The notes under the pieces: model-generated | What the model saw: the letters and a program-made list of their open reading frames with translations, nothing else | Databases searched by the model: none | Told to the model about the DNA's origin: nothing | Shown: positions 63,982-64,000 of the stretch, piece after piece | How the letters are laid out: each line of letters begins with the position of its first letter | Position numbering within the stretch: position 1 is the stretch's first letter | Made by a program: the position numbers and the translations under genes | Source of the DNA: Rhizobium lentis | GTDB taxonomy: Bacteria > Pseudomonadota > Alphaproteobacteria > Rhizobiales > Rhizobiaceae | DNA length: 64,000 nt | Direction: 5' to 3' | Assembly (NCBI RefSeq): GCF_014200175.1 | Contig: NZ_JACHBD010000009.1 | Location: forward strand, 248,001-312,000

Positions 63982-64000
63982 AGATGTTTGTGTTTGTGTT

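Noticed and set aside
1..64000. nod boxes, tRNA/rRNA genes, plasmid repABC and CRISPR arrays
   Set aside because: Looked for by eye and not seen. A profile search for nod boxes and tRNAs would be needed to exclude weak cases.

Overview
The window looks like an accessory replicon, probably a large plasmid or genomic island, of a Rhizobium/Sinorhizobium-type alphaproteobacterium. Reasons: SyrB-like proteins, many solute-binding-protein transporters for plant-derived compounds (CUT1, CUT2, TRAP, AfuA-type), LysR/LacI/GntR regulators beside them, two VapBC modules, several IS remnants and long stretches of decayed genes. No rRNA, tRNA, replication or partition gene and no CRISPR array was seen.

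Layout. 1-6.4 kb: minus-strand operon for an inulin-derived sugar: LacI regulator (divergent), solute-binding protein, two permeases, ATPase, then a non-secreted member of the inulin fructotransferase / difructose anhydride III hydrolase family that runs off the left edge. Three near-identical operator palindromes exactly 22 bp apart lie between lacI and the transport genes. 6.5-9.1 kb: repeat remnant, VapBC, aquaporin Z, an IS6-type fragment. 9.1-14.7 kb: LysR regulator divergent from a RuBisCO-like protein, DUF1537 kinase, a truncated SDR and a KdgT-type permease, resembling D-apionate-type catabolism; a deletion appears to have fused the kinase 3' end to the SDR. 15.1-20.7 kb: ribose-type ABC transporter, cyclase-family hydrolase and GntR regulator.

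20.8-29.7 kb is a decay zone: remnants of NemA, a zinc-less quinone oxidoreductase and a methyltransferase; two SyrB-like genes; an IS3-family element that cut off a polymorphic toxin, leaving its last 34 residues beside a SUKH immunity gene; a CdiA/FHA-like pretoxin remnant; Kup joined in frame to a broken response regulator. 29.7-40.8 kb is an intact catabolic operon under a divergent LysR: SDR, split transketolase, a full TRAP transporter, a full ribose-type ABC transporter, then an amidohydrolase behind a strong terminator-like hairpin.

41.1-51.7 kb: Nudix hydrolase with a 2H-phosphoesterase-like protein; a two-component system divergent from tandem AfuA-like binding proteins, a fused permease, an ATPase and an inositol-monophosphatase-like enzyme, possibly a sugar-phosphate uptake system. 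51.7-55.1 kb: remnants (dnaE2, PfkB kinase, cold shock protein, hydrolase), an inactivated IS6 element with visible inverted repeats, and an ester cyclase. 55.5-59.2 kb: second VapBC and SoxR with a clear SoxR box in front of an SDR and a QueA-like gene. 59.2-64 kb: gene graveyard (GNAT, LysE-IS3 chimera, cyclase/TPR, DhaL, HMA protein) around intact peroxiredoxin and DUF1003 genes.
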